From the NCBI RefSeq assembly GCF_016654115.1, contig NZ_JAEQAZ010000035.1:1-59365 (forward strand): a stretch of 59,365 nucleotides of DNA, given 5' to 3'. Position numbers and translations under genes: made by a program. The notes beneath the pieces are model-generated. The model was not told where the DNA came from. It saw only the letters and a list, made by a program, of their open reading frames with translations, and made no database searches. This DNA comes from Streptomyces sp. MBT53 (GTDB lineage Bacteria; Actinomycetota; Actinomycetes; Streptomycetales; Streptomycetaceae). Of the stretch, positions 45,739 through 54,930 are shown in pieces; the stretch's first letter is position 1, and each line of letters begins with the position of its first letter.

Positions 45739-47565
45739 ATGGATTCCCAGACCTCACAGTCATCCCAGGCATCACAGTCACCTCACACGTTCCAGGTCGA
45801 CCTGCGCGGTCTGGTGGACCTGCTCTCCCATCACCTCTACTCCAGCCCCAAGGTCTATCTGCGCGAACTGCTGCAGAACGCCGTGGACGCGATCACCGCC
45901 CGCCGGGCCGAACAGCCCGACTCCCCTGCTCTGGTGCGGCTGTACGCCGACGGGGGCACCCTGCGCGTCGAGGACTCCGGCGTCGGGCTCACCGAGGCGG
46001 ACGTGCACAACCTCCTCGCGACGATCGGCCGCAGCTCCAAGCGGGCCGAGGGGCTCCAGGAGGTCCGCTCCGATTTCCTCGGGCAGTTCGGCATCGGGCT
46101 GCTGGCCTGTTTCGTGGTCGCCGAGCGGATCCGGGTCGTCAGCCGCAGCGCCCGTACGCCCGACGCGCCGCCCGTGGAGTGGACGGCGACCGACGACGGG
46201 TCGTACACCGTGCGGACCCTGCCCGACACCGAGCACCCCGAACCGGGCACCACCGTGCACCTGGTGGCGCGTGCCGGGGCCGGCGAGTGGCTCACCAAGG
46301 AGCGGGTCCTCGCGCTGGCGCGGGACTTCGGGGCGCTGCTGCCGTACGACGTGCGGGTGGACGGTGAGGCGATCACCGATCTGCCGGCGCCCTGGGACCG
46401 GTCGTATCCGAGCCCCGGTGCGCGCAGGGTGGCGCTGGCTCGGCACTGTCACGAGTTGTTCGGGTTCACGCCGTTGGACTCGATCGAGCTGTCCGTGCCG
46501 CTCGCCGGGATCCGCGGGGTCGCCTATGTGCTGCCGTCGGCGGTGAGCCCGGCGCAGCGTGCCACGCACCGGGTGCATCTCAAGGGCATGCTGCTGACCG
46601 AGCGGGCCGAACAGCTGCTGCCGGACTGGGCGTTCTTCGTGCGCTGTGTGCTGGACACGGACAGTCTGCGGCCCACGGCCTCGCGCGAGTCGCTGTACGA
46701 GGACGAGACGCTGGCCGCCGTACGGGAGGCCCTGGGGGAAAGGATTCGCTCCTGGCTGACCGGGCTGGCGGGCGGTGATCCGGAGCGGCTGGCCGCGTTC
46801 CTGTCGGTGCACCACCTGGGGGTGAAGTCGCTGGCGCGGCACGACCCGGAGATGTTGCGCACGATGCTGCCGTGGCTGCCCTTCGAGACGACCGACGGGC
46901 GGGTCTCCCTGGAGGAGTTCGCGCAGCGGCACCCGGTGGTGCACTTCACGCGGACCGTCGAGGAGTACCGGCAGGTCGCCCCGATCGCGTCGGCGCAGGG
47001 CATCGGGGTGATCAACGGCGGTTACACCTACGACGGCGAGCTGGTCGAGGCGCTGCCGTCGGTGCGCCCGGGGACGGTGGTCGCCGAGCTGGACTCGGAC
47101 ACCGTGACCGCGCACCTGGACTCGGTCGACCCGGCCGAGGAGCTGGCGCTGGCGGACTTCCTGGCCGCCGCACGGGCCAAGCTGGACCTCCTGGGGTGTG
47201 ATGTCGTCCTCCGGGCGTTCCATCCGCTGTCGGTGCCCGCGCTGCATCTGGACGACCGCTCGGCCCGGCACGAGCAGGCCCGCGCGGAGGCCGAGGAGCA
47301 GGCCGACGACCTGTGGGCGGGCATCCTGGGCTCGCTGCGGGGCAGCGCTCCGCGCGCGCGTCTCGTGCTCAACCATCTCAACCCGCTGATCCGGCGCATC
47401 AGTTCACTCAGGGACCGGGACCTGATCGGGACGGCCACGGAGTCGCTCTACGGGCAGGCACTCCTGATGGCGCAGCGACCACTGCGCCCCGCCGACTCGG
47501 CACTGCTGAACCGGGCGTTCATCGGCCTCCTGGAGTGGGCCACACACGGGGAGGGCGACCACTGA
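45739..47565 (+). CDS. Hsp90-family (HtpG-like) GHKL ATPase
   Basis: 608 residues. The N-terminal ATPase has the Bergerat motifs: LRELLQNAVDA (Glu and Asn of box N), EDSGVGLT (box G1) and GQFGIGLLACFVVA (box G2), after which the middle domain carries RAEQLLPDWAFFVRCVLDT and LRPTASRESL, with the arginine that senses ATP. The C-terminal dimerisation part is shown by LVLNHLNPLIRRIS and ESLYGQALL. It lacks a C-terminal MEEVD. Length is close to HtpG, but the middle domain differs widely. It ends in TGATG with the next gene, so they are coupled. Confidence 0.9.
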   Translation: MDSQTSQSSQASQSPHTFQVDLRGLVDLLSHHLYSSPKVYLRELLQNAVDAITARRAEQPDSPALVRLYADGGTLRVEDSGVGLTEADVHNLLATIGRSSKRAEGLQEVRSDFLGQFGIGLLACFVVAERIRVVSRSARTPDAPPVEWTATDDGSYTVRTLPDTEHPEPGTTVHLVARAGAGEWLTKERVLALARDFGALLPYDVRVDGEAITDLPAPWDRSYPSPGARRVALARHCHELFGFTPLDSIELSVPLAGIRGVAYVLPSAVSPAQRATHRVHLKGMLLTERAEQLLPDWAFFVRCVLDTDSLRPTASRESLYEDETLAAVREALGERIRSWLTGLAGGDPERLAAFLSVHHLGVKSLARHDPEMLRTMLPWLPFETTDGRVSLEEFAQRHPVVHFTRTVEEYRQVAPIASAQGIGVINGGYTYDGELVEALPSVRPGTVVAELDSDTVTAHLDSVDPAEELALADFLAAARAKLDLLGCDVVLRAFHPLSVPALHLDDRSARHEQARAEAEEQADDLWAGILGSLRGSAPRARLVLNHLNPLIRRISSLRDRDLIGTATESLYGQALLMAQRPLRPADSALLNRAFIGLLEWATHGEGDH

Positions 47566-50498
47566 TGACAGGGATCACGGACTTCGACGCGCTGCGCCGG
47601 GCGATGGCCGAGAACTCCGAGGAGCCGGAGGGACCGGCCCGCAACGCGCGCGCGGAGCAGCTGCTCGCCGAGGCCGAGAAGCTGGACATCCCGCTCGCGG
47701 TGATCGAGGCGCTCGGGCACCAGCTGAAGGTCTACAACTACAGCTCCGAGAAGGACAAGATGTTCGTCCCCTTCGCGCGCCTGCTGCGCATGTGGGACGA
47801 ACGGCCCGAGGACTTCGACGAGTACGAGATCCACTCGCTGCACTGGGTCTTCAAGTGGATGTCGTCCGGAATGCTCGGCCAGCCGCACATCCCGCTCGCG
47901 TCGATCGAGAAGTGGCTCGCCGAGATGGAGCACCGCTACCGGCTGGCCGGACACTCCGAACGGGCGGTGCGCAGCGCCGAGTTCAGTGTCGCCTCGCACA
48001 TCGGGGACCTGGCGCGGGCCGAGCGGGCGTACACCGCGTGGCTGGCCGCCGACCGGGACACCATGGCCGACTGCCACGCGTGCGAGCTGCACGGCCAGGG
48101 CGCGTGGCAGGTCGAGCGGGGGCGGGACGCCGAGGCCCTCGACCTGTGGAGTCCGGTCCTGGAGGGCGAGTTCAGCTGCGCCCACGAACCGCACACCGTC
48201 CTCGCGTCCTCCCTGGCCCCCCTGCTGCGCCTGGGGCGGGCCGACGAGGCGCGCGCCCACCACCTGCGGGGCTTCCGGCTCGTACGGCCCATGGAGAGCA
48301 TGCGGGGCGCGTACGCGGACCATGTGGAGTTCTGCGCGCTGAGCGGCAACGAGGCGCGCGGTCTGGAGCTGCTGGCGGAGCGTCCGGCGTACTTCACGGA
48401 CTCCGGGAACCCGCGCAGCGGGCTGGAGTTCCTGTCCGCGGTGACACTGCTGATGGACCGGCTGACGGAGCTGGGGCTCGGCGACCAGCGGGTGCCGGGA
48501 CCGGCCGGCCGGCCCTGGACGGCACGTGAACTCGCCGCCCACGCGCGCGTGGAGACCCTCGCGCTGGCCGCCCGCTTCGACGAGCGCAACGGCACGACCC
48601 ATGTCGGCGACCGGGCACGCGCGCGGATGGATCAGCGTCCCCTGGTGGAACGGCTTCCCCTGGGAGTGCGTTCGGCGGGCCGACCGACCGCGGCACCGGT
48701 GACCGTCCCCGCCCCCGAACCGGCCTCGGAGAAGGACCTCTCCGCGCTGCTCGCGGAGGCGCGACGGCTGTCGGACACCCTGCAACCGCACGCCGTGGAG
48801 GCCTGGTTGACGGTCGCGCGGGCCGCCGAGGGCGTCGAGCTGGCCGCCCTCGACCGCGCGGAGATCGCCGACCACCAGGCGATGGACCGGGGCCCCGAGG
48901 GCCTCGCCCTCTTCGAGCGCGCGGCCGAGCTGTACGCCGAGGCGGGCGATCCCGGGGAGGCGTGGGCGGCACGCGCGCGTGGGGCGTACGTACGCGCTCT
49001 CACGGGCGAGCTCGACGAGGCCCTCGCGGCGATCGCCGAGCCGTACGACGGGGTGCTCGCGCTGTACGCCGAGGGCGCCACGGGCGTACGGCAGACGGCG
49101 GGCGTGCTGATGAGCCGGGCGCGCGTCCTGATGCGGGGCGTGCACGAGGACCCCTCGGGCGACTCCCCCGACGGCGAGGTCCTGGCCGCCGCCGAGGCCG
49201 CGGTCCGGGAGGTGCTGGCCCTGGTCGAGGGGCACACCGGGGACGATGTCCGGCTGGCCGCGCGGGCCGCCGAGGGGCAGGCCATGCTCGCCGAACTCGC
49301 CCTGCGGGGCGGGGACCCGGTGACCGCCGCCCGGCTGTTCGCGAAGGCGTCGACGGCGTTCGTGGGCGCGGGGCTGCCGTGGTTCGCGGTGGAGTACGAG
49401 GCCCGGCTGGCCGGGCTCGCCCATCAGCTCGGCGACATCGCGGAGACGGAGCGGGCGCTGCGGGCCGCCCTGGAGCACGGCGGGCCGTATCTGGAGGCGC
49501 CCGGACGGGCGCAGCTGCACCTTCAGCTCGCCGAGGTGCTCGGCGGCCGGGGCCGGTCCCAGGAGGCGGCTGAGCACGCCCTGGAGGCCGCGCACTGGTC
49601 CGACGAGGCGGGCGAGGGCCCGACGCTGGGCGCCTGGGCCCGGCACCAGCTGGGCGGCTTCCTGCTGCGTCAGGGCCGGTGGGCCGAGGCCGCGGAGGTG
49701 CTGGAGTCGGCGCTGCCCGACCTGACCGCCGAGACGCACGGCGACGGCGCGGTCGTCCAGACGAAGTGGTGGCTCGGGGACTGTCTCAGCGAGCTGGGCG
49801 AGCACCGCGCGGCGGCCGAACGGCGGTTGCAGGCGGCCGAGATCGCCCGGCACTGGCCCGAGCAGCACGACCACGCGACGCTCGCCCATCTCGCCGCCGA
49901 GTCCCTGGGGCACGCGGAACTGCACACCGAGGCGGACCAGGCGTACACGCGCGCGGGCGACCTGTGGCGGTCCCTGGGGAACGTGCACGGGCTCGTGCGG
50001 TCGCTGCGTGCACGGGCCTGGCTGGCGTTGCGCGCCGACCAAGGGCTCGACAGCGCGCGGGAGTTGATGTCGGCCGCGATCGAGGAGTGCGAGGCGGCGC
50101 TGCTGGTGACGGACGACGAGGAGGCGCGGCAGCGGCTCACCGGTGAACTCGGCCACACACACCGGCAGTTCGGCGAGCTGCTGGCGCGTTCGGTCGCCGA
50201 GGAGGCCGAGGACACCGCGATCCAGGGCGCGTTCGAGGACGCCCTGACGCAGACCGCGGAGGCCGTCGCCGTTTTCGCGGCCCTCGGGGAGGGCGCCGTG
50301 CACACCCGTACCGCCGCCGAACTCGCCGCGGGCTGGCTGGAGGCGGACCTCAGCCGTCCCGCCGACGCGGCGGCACGCGCGCGTGGCGTGCTGAAGGCCT
50401 ACGAGGGTGCCGACGACGGCGACGAGACGGTACGGGCCCGTCGCGCCGAGGCGGAGCAGCTGCTCCAGCTGATGGAGGAGCAGAACGACAACAAGTAG
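47565..50498 (+). CDS. Large TPR-like helical repeat protein coupled to Hsp90 gene
   Basis: 977 residues, almost wholly helical, Ala/Glu/Leu/Arg-rich. An N-terminal block of about 300 residues (LAVIEALGHQLKVYNYSSEKD; DEYEIHSLHWVFKWM) contains aromatic conserved-looking stretches, followed by many tetratricopeptide-type repeats (such as AARLFAKASTAFVGAGLPWFA; RRAEAEQLLQLMEEQ). No enzymatic or membrane motif is visible. The ATG at 47565 is used since it overlaps the TGA of the Hsp90 gene by 1 bp; the frame before it is a shadow. A partner role for the Hsp90 protein is likely from coupling. Confidence 0.85.
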   Translation: MTGITDFDALRRAMAENSEEPEGPARNARAEQLLAEAEKLDIPLAVIEALGHQLKVYNYSSEKDKMFVPFARLLRMWDERPEDFDEYEIHSLHWVFKWMSSGMLGQPHIPLASIEKWLAEMEHRYRLAGHSERAVRSAEFSVASHIGDLARAERAYTAWLAADRDTMADCHACELHGQGAWQVERGRDAEALDLWSPVLEGEFSCAHEPHTVLASSLAPLLRLGRADEARAHHLRGFRLVRPMESMRGAYADHVEFCALSGNEARGLELLAERPAYFTDSGNPRSGLEFLSAVTLLMDRLTELGLGDQRVPGPAGRPWTARELAAHARVETLALAARFDERNGTTHVGDRARARMDQRPLVERLPLGVRSAGRPTAAPVTVPAPEPASEKDLSALLAEARRLSDTLQPHAVEAWLTVARAAEGVELAALDRAEIADHQAMDRGPEGLALFERAAELYAEAGDPGEAWAARARGAYVRALTGELDEALAAIAEPYDGVLALYAEGATGVRQTAGVLMSRARVLMRGVHEDPSGDSPDGEVLAAAEAAVREVLALVEGHTGDDVRLAARAAEGQAMLAELALRGGDPVTAARLFAKASTAFVGAGLPWFAVEYEARLAGLAHQLGDIAETERALRAALEHGGPYLEAPGRAQLHLQLAEVLGGRGRSQEAAEHALEAAHWSDEAGEGPTLGAWARHQLGGFLLRQGRWAEAAEVLESALPDLTAETHGDGAVVQTKWWLGDCLSELGEHRAAAERRLQAAEIARHWPEQHDHATLAHLAAESLGHAELHTEADQAYTRAGDLWRSLGNVHGLVRSLRARAWLALRADQGLDSARELMSAAIEECEAALLVTDDEEARQRLTGELGHTHRQFGELLARSVAEEAEDTAIQGAFEDALTQTAEAVAVFAALGEGAVHTRTAAELAAGWLEADLSRPADAAARARGVLKAYEGADDGDETVRARRAEAEQLLQLMEEQNDNK

Positions 50499-50502
50499 TC
50501 CC

Positions 50503-52191
50503 CTACTCGACGCCGATGAGCAGCAGGGCGCCCTGGCGGCCGCCCCGGTACACGACCGTGTCGACGGCGAGGTACGACTCGCGGACGTGGACTTCCAGGA
50601 CGTCGGCGACGCTCTCTGGGGCCTCGTCGCCCAGGACGAGGGTGACGAGTTCGCCGCCGGCCGCGAGCATGCGGTCGAGGACGGCCCGGGCGGTGGCCGT
50701 GACATCGGCGCCGATCACCGCCACGTCGCCGTCGACGAGGCCCAGGACGTCCCCGGCCTGGCAGATGCCGGCCATGGTCCAGGACTGGCGTTCGGCGACG
50801 GCGACCTCGGCGTAGCGGGTCGCGCCCGCCGCCGAGGTCATGGAGACGACGTCCTCGTCGAAGCGGCGCTCGGGCTCGTGCACGGCGAGCGCGGCGATCC
50901 CCTGGACCGCGGAGCGCGTCGGGATCAGCGCGACCCGGATGCCCTCGGCACGGGCCTGCTCGGCGGCGGCAGCGGCCGTGTGCCGCAGATCGGCGTCGTT
51001 GGGCAGCAGCACGACCTCACGCGCGTGCGCCCGCCGCAGGGCCGCGACCAACTCCCCGCTGGCGGGCGGCTCCCCGGGGCGCGCGAGCACGGTGGTCGCG
51101 CCGGCCTCGCCGTAGAGCCCCGCAAGGCCCTCGCCGGGGACGACGGCGACGACGGCCCGCTGGGCGCGCTCCCTGGGCGGCCGTTCGGCACCGGTGGTGT
51201 GGACGTCGCCGAGCCCGAAGTGGGTGATCCGGATGCGGTACGGCCGCCCGGCCTCGACGCCCGCCTCGACGGCGGCGCCCGCGTCGTCGACGTGCACATG
51301 GACGTTCCACAGGCCGTCGCCGCCGACCACGACGAGCGAGTCGCCGAGCGCGTCGAGCCGGTCCCGCAGCCGCGTCACGGCCGTGTCCTCGGCCTCCAGG
51401 AGGTAGATCACCTCGTAGGCGGGCCCGCCCTCCTGGGGCGCCGTCGGGTCATCCTCACAGAGGAGGACGTCGTCGACCCCGGGAGCACCGGAAGCCGAAA
51501 CAACCTCCACGCGCGCGTGCCCCCCGAAGACCGGCGCCTCCCGTGTGAACGTCTCCACCAGCGCGGCCAGCACCGCCACCAGCCCCCGGCCGCCCGCGTC
51601 GACCACTCCCGCGCGCTCCAGGACGGCCAGCTGCCCCGGGGTCGCGGCCAGCGCCGCGCACGCCCCGTCGTAGGCGGCCCGTGCCACCGTCCCGCAGTCG
51701 CCGTCGGTGTCGCCGGCCGCGTCGGCCGCCGCCGAGGCGACCGAGAGGACCGTGCCCTCGACCGGGTGGGCCACGGCCTGCCGGGCGGAGTCGGCCGCGT
51801 GCCGCAGCGCGAGCCGCAGCCCGTCCCCGTCCGTGTGAGCCGTCTCACCGTCGGCGGCGAGCACCTGGGCCATACCGCGCAGCAGCTGCGCGAGGATCGT
51901 CCCGGAGTTGCCGCGCGCCCCTATGAGGGCCCCGTGGGCCATCGCCCCGGCGGCGTCGGCCAGCGGCGGCTGCTGCCCGGTCAGGGTGCCGTGTCCGGCG
52001 AACACCGCCTCGACGGCCGTGACGGCGGACTCCATGGTCAGGTAGAGGTTGGTGCCGGTGTCCCCGTCGGCCACGGGATACACGTTGATGGCGTCGATCT
52101 CCTCGCGCGCACGCCCCAGCGCGCGCAGCGCGAGACCGCACCAGGTACGCACCGCGAGAGCATCGAAGAATGTCTGCGGCACCTGCGGCAC
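50503..52191 (-). CDS. DAK2/DhaL-domain protein, FakA-like
   Basis: 562 residues. N-terminal DhaL/DAK2 kinase part (NVYPVADGDTGTNLYLTMES; GARGNSGTILAQLLRGMA; DCGTVARAAYDGA) and C-terminal domain with ADVLEVHVRESYLAVDT. Such fused proteins are the FakA-like ATP-binding subunit of fatty-acid kinase, which uses a separate FakB; none is seen nearby. GTG 52191 has AAGGAGG 5 nt upstream. It is convergent with the TPR gene (4 bp apart) and divergent from rpmB. Confidence 0.88.
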   Translation of the reverse strand: MPQVPQTFFDALAVRTWCGLALRALGRAREEIDAINVYPVADGDTGTNLYLTMESAVTAVEAVFAGHGTLTGQQPPLADAAGAMAHGALIGARGNSGTILAQLLRGMAQVLAADGETAHTDGDGLRLALRHAADSARQAVAHPVEGTVLSVASAAADAAGDTDGDCGTVARAAYDGACAALAATPGQLAVLERAGVVDAGGRGLVAVLAALVETFTREAPVFGGHARVEVVSASGAPGVDDVLLCEDDPTAPQEGGPAYEVIYLLEAEDTAVTRLRDRLDALGDSLVVVGGDGLWNVHVHVDDAGAAVEAGVEAGRPYRIRITHFGLGDVHTTGAERPPRERAQRAVVAVVPGEGLAGLYGEAGATTVLARPGEPPASGELVAALRRAHAREVVLLPNDADLRHTAAAAAEQARAEGIRVALIPTRSAVQGIAALAVHEPERRFDEDVVSMTSAAGATRYAEVAVAERQSWTMAGICQAGDVLGLVDGDVAVIGADVTATARAVLDRMLAAGGELVTLVLGDEAPESVADVLEVHVRESYLAVDTVVYRGGRQGALLLIGVE

Positions 52192-52294
52192 CTGCGCCTC
52201 CTTGAGCTGCTGGACTGGCACGCAGCGTAGACCCCGGAGGGGGCCGGGCCCGAGGAGGGCCGGAGCAGGCCCTCGACCAGGCATGGTAGTTTCG

Positions 52295-52320
52295 TTGAAC
52301 CGGCGCAGTCGTTGTATGCT
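52295..52320 (+). promoter_or_regulatory. Putative rpmB promoter
   Basis: TATGCT (52315-52320) resembles a -10 box. TTGAAC (52295-52300) lies 14 nt upstream, shorter than usual; TTCGTT at 52291 gives an 18-nt spacer. The rpmB leader would then be about 120 nt and contain the palindrome at 52385-52406. Confidence 0.35.
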
Positions 52321-52384
52321 GCTCCGGTTGCCCGATCCCGATCGGGCCATCCCCCCTGGCAGCGCCACATCAGATCCTAGATCC

Positions 52385-52406
52385 TGATCCCGGCATGCCG
52401 GGATCA
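52385..52406 (+). promoter_or_regulatory. Exact 22-bp palindrome in the rpmB leader
   Basis: TGATCCCGGCA followed by TGCCGGGATCA, a perfect palindrome, 42 bp before the GTG of rpmB. In RNA it can form a hairpin with a tight turn; as DNA it would suit a dimeric repressor. Confidence 0.5.
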
Positions 52407-52448
52407 TCCGTAAGTGCATCTGTGCATCTGAAGTCTTTGGAGTGACCC

Positions 52449-52634
52449 GTGGCTGCCAACTGCGACGTCTGCGGCAAGGGGCCGGGCTTCGGCAACAACA
52501 TCTCGCACTCGCACCGCCGTACGCCGCGTCGCTGGAACCCGAACATCCAGCGCGTTCGTACCGTGGTCGGCGGGACGCCGAAGCGCGTGAACGCTTGCAC
52601 CTCGTGCATCAAGGCCGGCAAGGTCTCGCGCTGA
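52449..52634 (+). CDS. rpmB: 50S ribosomal protein L28 (zinc-binding form)
   Basis: 61 residues: [20 protein letters not shown], then [12 protein letters not shown], so two CxxC pairs bind zinc (C+ form). GTG start with TTGGAG 5-6 nt upstream. Streptomyces often hold a second cysteine-free L28 elsewhere, expressed under Zur control on zinc shortage. It is a single-gene unit closed by the terminator at 52675-52705. Confidence 0.95.
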   Translation: MAANCDVCGKGPGFGNNISHSHRRTPRRWNPNIQRVRTVVGGTPKRVNACTSCIKAGKVSR

Positions 52635-52674
52635 CGTACTGCTAGCGCGCGGCCACTGCTGGTTCGCTGCATCG

Positions 52675-52705
52675 AGCCGGTCCACCTCATGTGGGCCGGC
52701 TTTTT
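52675..52705 (+). terminator. Intrinsic terminator of rpmB
   Basis: AGCCGGTCCAC (52675-52685) pairs with GTGGGCCGGCT (52691-52701; one GU pair) around CTCAT, and is followed by TTTTT (52701-52705). It is a standard rho-independent terminator, 40 bp past the rpmB stop and just before the convergent thiD stop. Confidence 0.9.
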
Positions 52706-52716
52706 GCCGTGCCCGC

Positions 52717-53511
52717 TCAGACGTCCTCGCGCCGCAGCGCCCACCCGTGATCCACGGGTCCGATGCCCCCGCCGAGCGCGAACCCCGCCGCGATCGCCCC
52801 GGTGACGTACGCCTTCGCCGCCGTCACCGCCTCCGGCACCGACCGCCCCATCGCGAGGTGCGCGGCGATCGCCGAGGCGAGCGTGCAGCCCGTGCCGTGG
52901 GTGTGCCGGTTGTCGTACCGGGGCGCGCGCAGCCAGTGCTCCTCGGTGCCGTCGGAGAGCAGGTCCACGGCGTCGCCTGACAGATGCCCGCCCTTGACGA
53001 GCACCCACCGCGGCCCGTACGCCAGCACGGCCGCCGCGGCCTCCCGCAACCGCTCCTCCGAGTCGACCCGCACACCGGTCAGCTGCTCCACCTCGTCGAG
53101 GTTCGGTGTCGCCACGGTCGCCACCGGAAGCAGCTTCGTGCGTACGGCGTCCAGCGCGGAGTCCGCCAGCAGCGAGTCCCCGTGCTTGGAGATGCCGACC
53201 GGGTCGACGACCGCCGGGGCGTCCGTCCCCGCGAGCAACTCCGCGACGGTCTCGACGAGTTCGGCCGACGCCAGCATGCCGGTCTTCACGGCCTGTACGC
53301 CGATGTCGTCGACGACGCTGCGGTACTGGGCGCGCACCGCCTCCGCGGGAAGTTCCCAAGCGCCTTGCACACCAAGGGAGTTCTGCGCGGTGACCGCCGT
53401 GACGACGCTCATGCCGTGCACGCCGAGCGCGAGCATGGTCTTCAAGTCGGCCTGGATTCCCGCCCCTCCACCGGAGTCGGAGCCGGCCACCGTCAGCACC
53501 AGAGGCTTCAC
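52717..53511 (-). CDS. thiD: Hydroxymethylpyrimidine/phosphomethylpyrimidine kinase
   Basis: 264 residues. The ThiD pattern is visible: [46 protein letters not shown] and the anion-hole [13 protein letters not shown]. It phosphorylates HMP and HMP-P for thiamin synthesis. GTG 53511 overlaps the thiL stop by 4 bp (GTGA), so the two are coupled. Confidence 0.95.
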   Translation of the reverse strand: MKPLVLTVAGSDSGGGAGIQADLKTMLALGVHGMSVVTAVTAQNSLGVQGAWELPAEAVRAQYRSVVDDIGVQAVKTGMLASAELVETVAELLAGTDAPAVVDPVGISKHGDSLLADSALDAVRTKLLPVATVATPNLDEVEQLTGVRVDSEERLREAAAAVLAYGPRWVLVKGGHLSGDAVDLLSDGTEEHWLRAPRYDNRHTHGTGCTLASAIAAHLAMGRSVPEAVTAAKAYVTGAIAAGFALGGGIGPVDHGWALRREDV

Positions 53512-54473
53512 GACTCGATGTCCCCGAAGTGGTCCCAGCCGCCCTTGCTGGTCCACGGTGCCCCGTCGACCGTCACCTGGGGCAGCGCCGAGGGGTTGAG
53601 AACCTCGCCGATCACCTTCCAGCGGGCCGGCAGCTTCACGTCCGGGGCGAAGGTCGCCACGATGGCGTGGTCCTCTCCCCCGGTGAGCACCCACTGGATG
53701 GGGTCGACGCCGACGGCCTGCCCGATGTCGTGCATCTGGGTCGGGATGTCGATCGCGCCCGATCGGATGTCGATCCGGACCTTGCTCGACTCGGCGATGT
53801 GCCCGAGGTCGGCGATCAGTCCGTCGCTGACGTCACACATGGAGGTCGCGCCGAGCCCGGCCGCCGCCGGACCCGCGTGGTACGGCGGCTCGGGGCGCCG
53901 GTGCGCCTCGACGAACGCGCGCGGCGAGCGGAAGCCCCGCGACAGCACCGCGTACCCGGCCGCGGACCAGCCCAGCCAGCCGGTCACCGCGACCACGTCA
54001 CCGGGCTGCGCGCCGGCCCGGGTGACCGGCTCCCGGCCGCGCAGATCACCGAGCGCGGTGATCGACACCATGATCGTGTCGCCTCGTACGACATCGCCGC
54101 CGACCACCGAGGCTCCCGCGACCTGGCACTCGTCGCGCAGGCCGTCCATCAGCTCCATGGGCCAGGTGACCGGGAGTTCGGCCGGCACGACCAGGCCCAG
54201 GAGCAGCGCGGTCGGTACGGCGCCCATCGCGGCGATGTCCGCGAGGTTCTGTGCGGCGGCCTTGCGTCCGACGTCGTAGGCGGTGGACCAGTCGCGGCGG
54301 AAGTGCCGGCCCTCCAGCAGGATGTCGGTGCTCGCCACGACCCTGCGGTCGGGCGCGGCGACGACCGCGGCGTCGTCGCCGGGGCCGACCCGGACCGAGG
54401 GAGTGGTGGTGAGCCGGGAAGTGAGCTCCCTGATGAGCCCGAACTCGCCCAACTCACCGACGGTGCCCTTCAT
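53508..54473 (-). CDS. thiL: Thiamin-monophosphate kinase
   Basis: 321 residues. AIR-synthetase-like fold: [55 protein letters not shown] and [11 protein letters not shown]. It adds the second phosphate to thiamin phosphate. GAGGA precedes the ATG by 6 nt. No THI-box (TPP riboswitch) was recognised in the 203-bp divergent gap to the Lrp-type gene. Confidence 0.95.
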   Translation of the reverse strand: MKGTVGELGEFGLIRELTSRLTTTPSVRVGPGDDAAVVAAPDRRVVASTDILLEGRHFRRDWSTAYDVGRKAAAQNLADIAAMGAVPTALLLGLVVPAELPVTWPMELMDGLRDECQVAGASVVGGDVVRGDTIMVSITALGDLRGREPVTRAGAQPGDVVAVTGWLGWSAAGYAVLSRGFRSPRAFVEAHRRPEPPYHAGPAAAGLGATSMCDVSDGLIADLGHIAESSKVRIDIRSGAIDIPTQMHDIGQAVGVDPIQWVLTGGEDHAIVATFAPDVKLPARWKVIGEVLNPSALPQVTVDGAPWTSKGGWDHFGDIES

Positions 54474-54676
54474 CGTTCGTCCTCTTCTCGTGACGGCAGC
54501 GCCCGGTCGCGGGCCGTCGGTGTGCTCGGTACGGTCGAGGTGACCGTCGACTTCAGTCGTGCCCACGTCACGGCACGAGGGGAAGGGCTTCCGCGGGTCT
54601 CCCCGCGGTGAGCGGCGACGCGATACCGTGGCGTTCCTTTTCCCCACATGATCCTCGTGGCCGCCCTGGAGGTTCC

Positions 54677-54910
54677 GTGGTACAGGCGTACATCCTGATC
54701 CAGACGGAGGTCGGCAAGGCGTCGACCGTCGCCGACACGATCAGCAAGATTCCCGGAGTGATCCAGGCCGAGGACGTGACAGGACCGTACGACGTGATCG
54801 TGCGCGCCCAGGCCGACACCGTCGACGATCTCGGCCGCATGGTGGTCGCCAAGGTCCAGCAAGTGGACGGCATCACCCGCACCCTGACCTGCCCGGTGGT
54901 GCATCTGTAG
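54677..54910 (+). CDS. Lrp/AsnC ligand-binding (RAM) domain protein
   Basis: 77 residues, consisting only of the RAM/ACT-like part of an Lrp regulator (VQAYILIQTEVGKASTVAD; GVIQAEDVTGPYDVIVRA; GITRTLTCPVVHL). There is no DNA-binding domain, so it is probably a stand-alone effector binder or a partner of full-length Lrp proteins. GTG 54677 is preceded by GGAGG. It lies 20 bp upstream of the lipoprotein gene, perhaps in one operon. Confidence 0.9.
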   Translation: MVQAYILIQTEVGKASTVADTISKIPGVIQAEDVTGPYDVIVRAQADTVDDLGRMVVAKVQQVDGITRTLTCPVVHL

Positions 54911-54930
54911 CCCCCGTCTACCCTTGGCCG

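Noticed and set aside
47448..50705. A 1085-codon open frame on the minus strand over the TPR gene
   Set aside because: It is an antisense shadow of a GC-rich gene: low-complexity Arg/Gly/Pro composition, no domain, and the plus strand gene has translational coupling and normal codon use.
54474..54676. TPP riboswitch before thiL
   Set aside because: The conserved THI-box sequences were not recognised in this gap.
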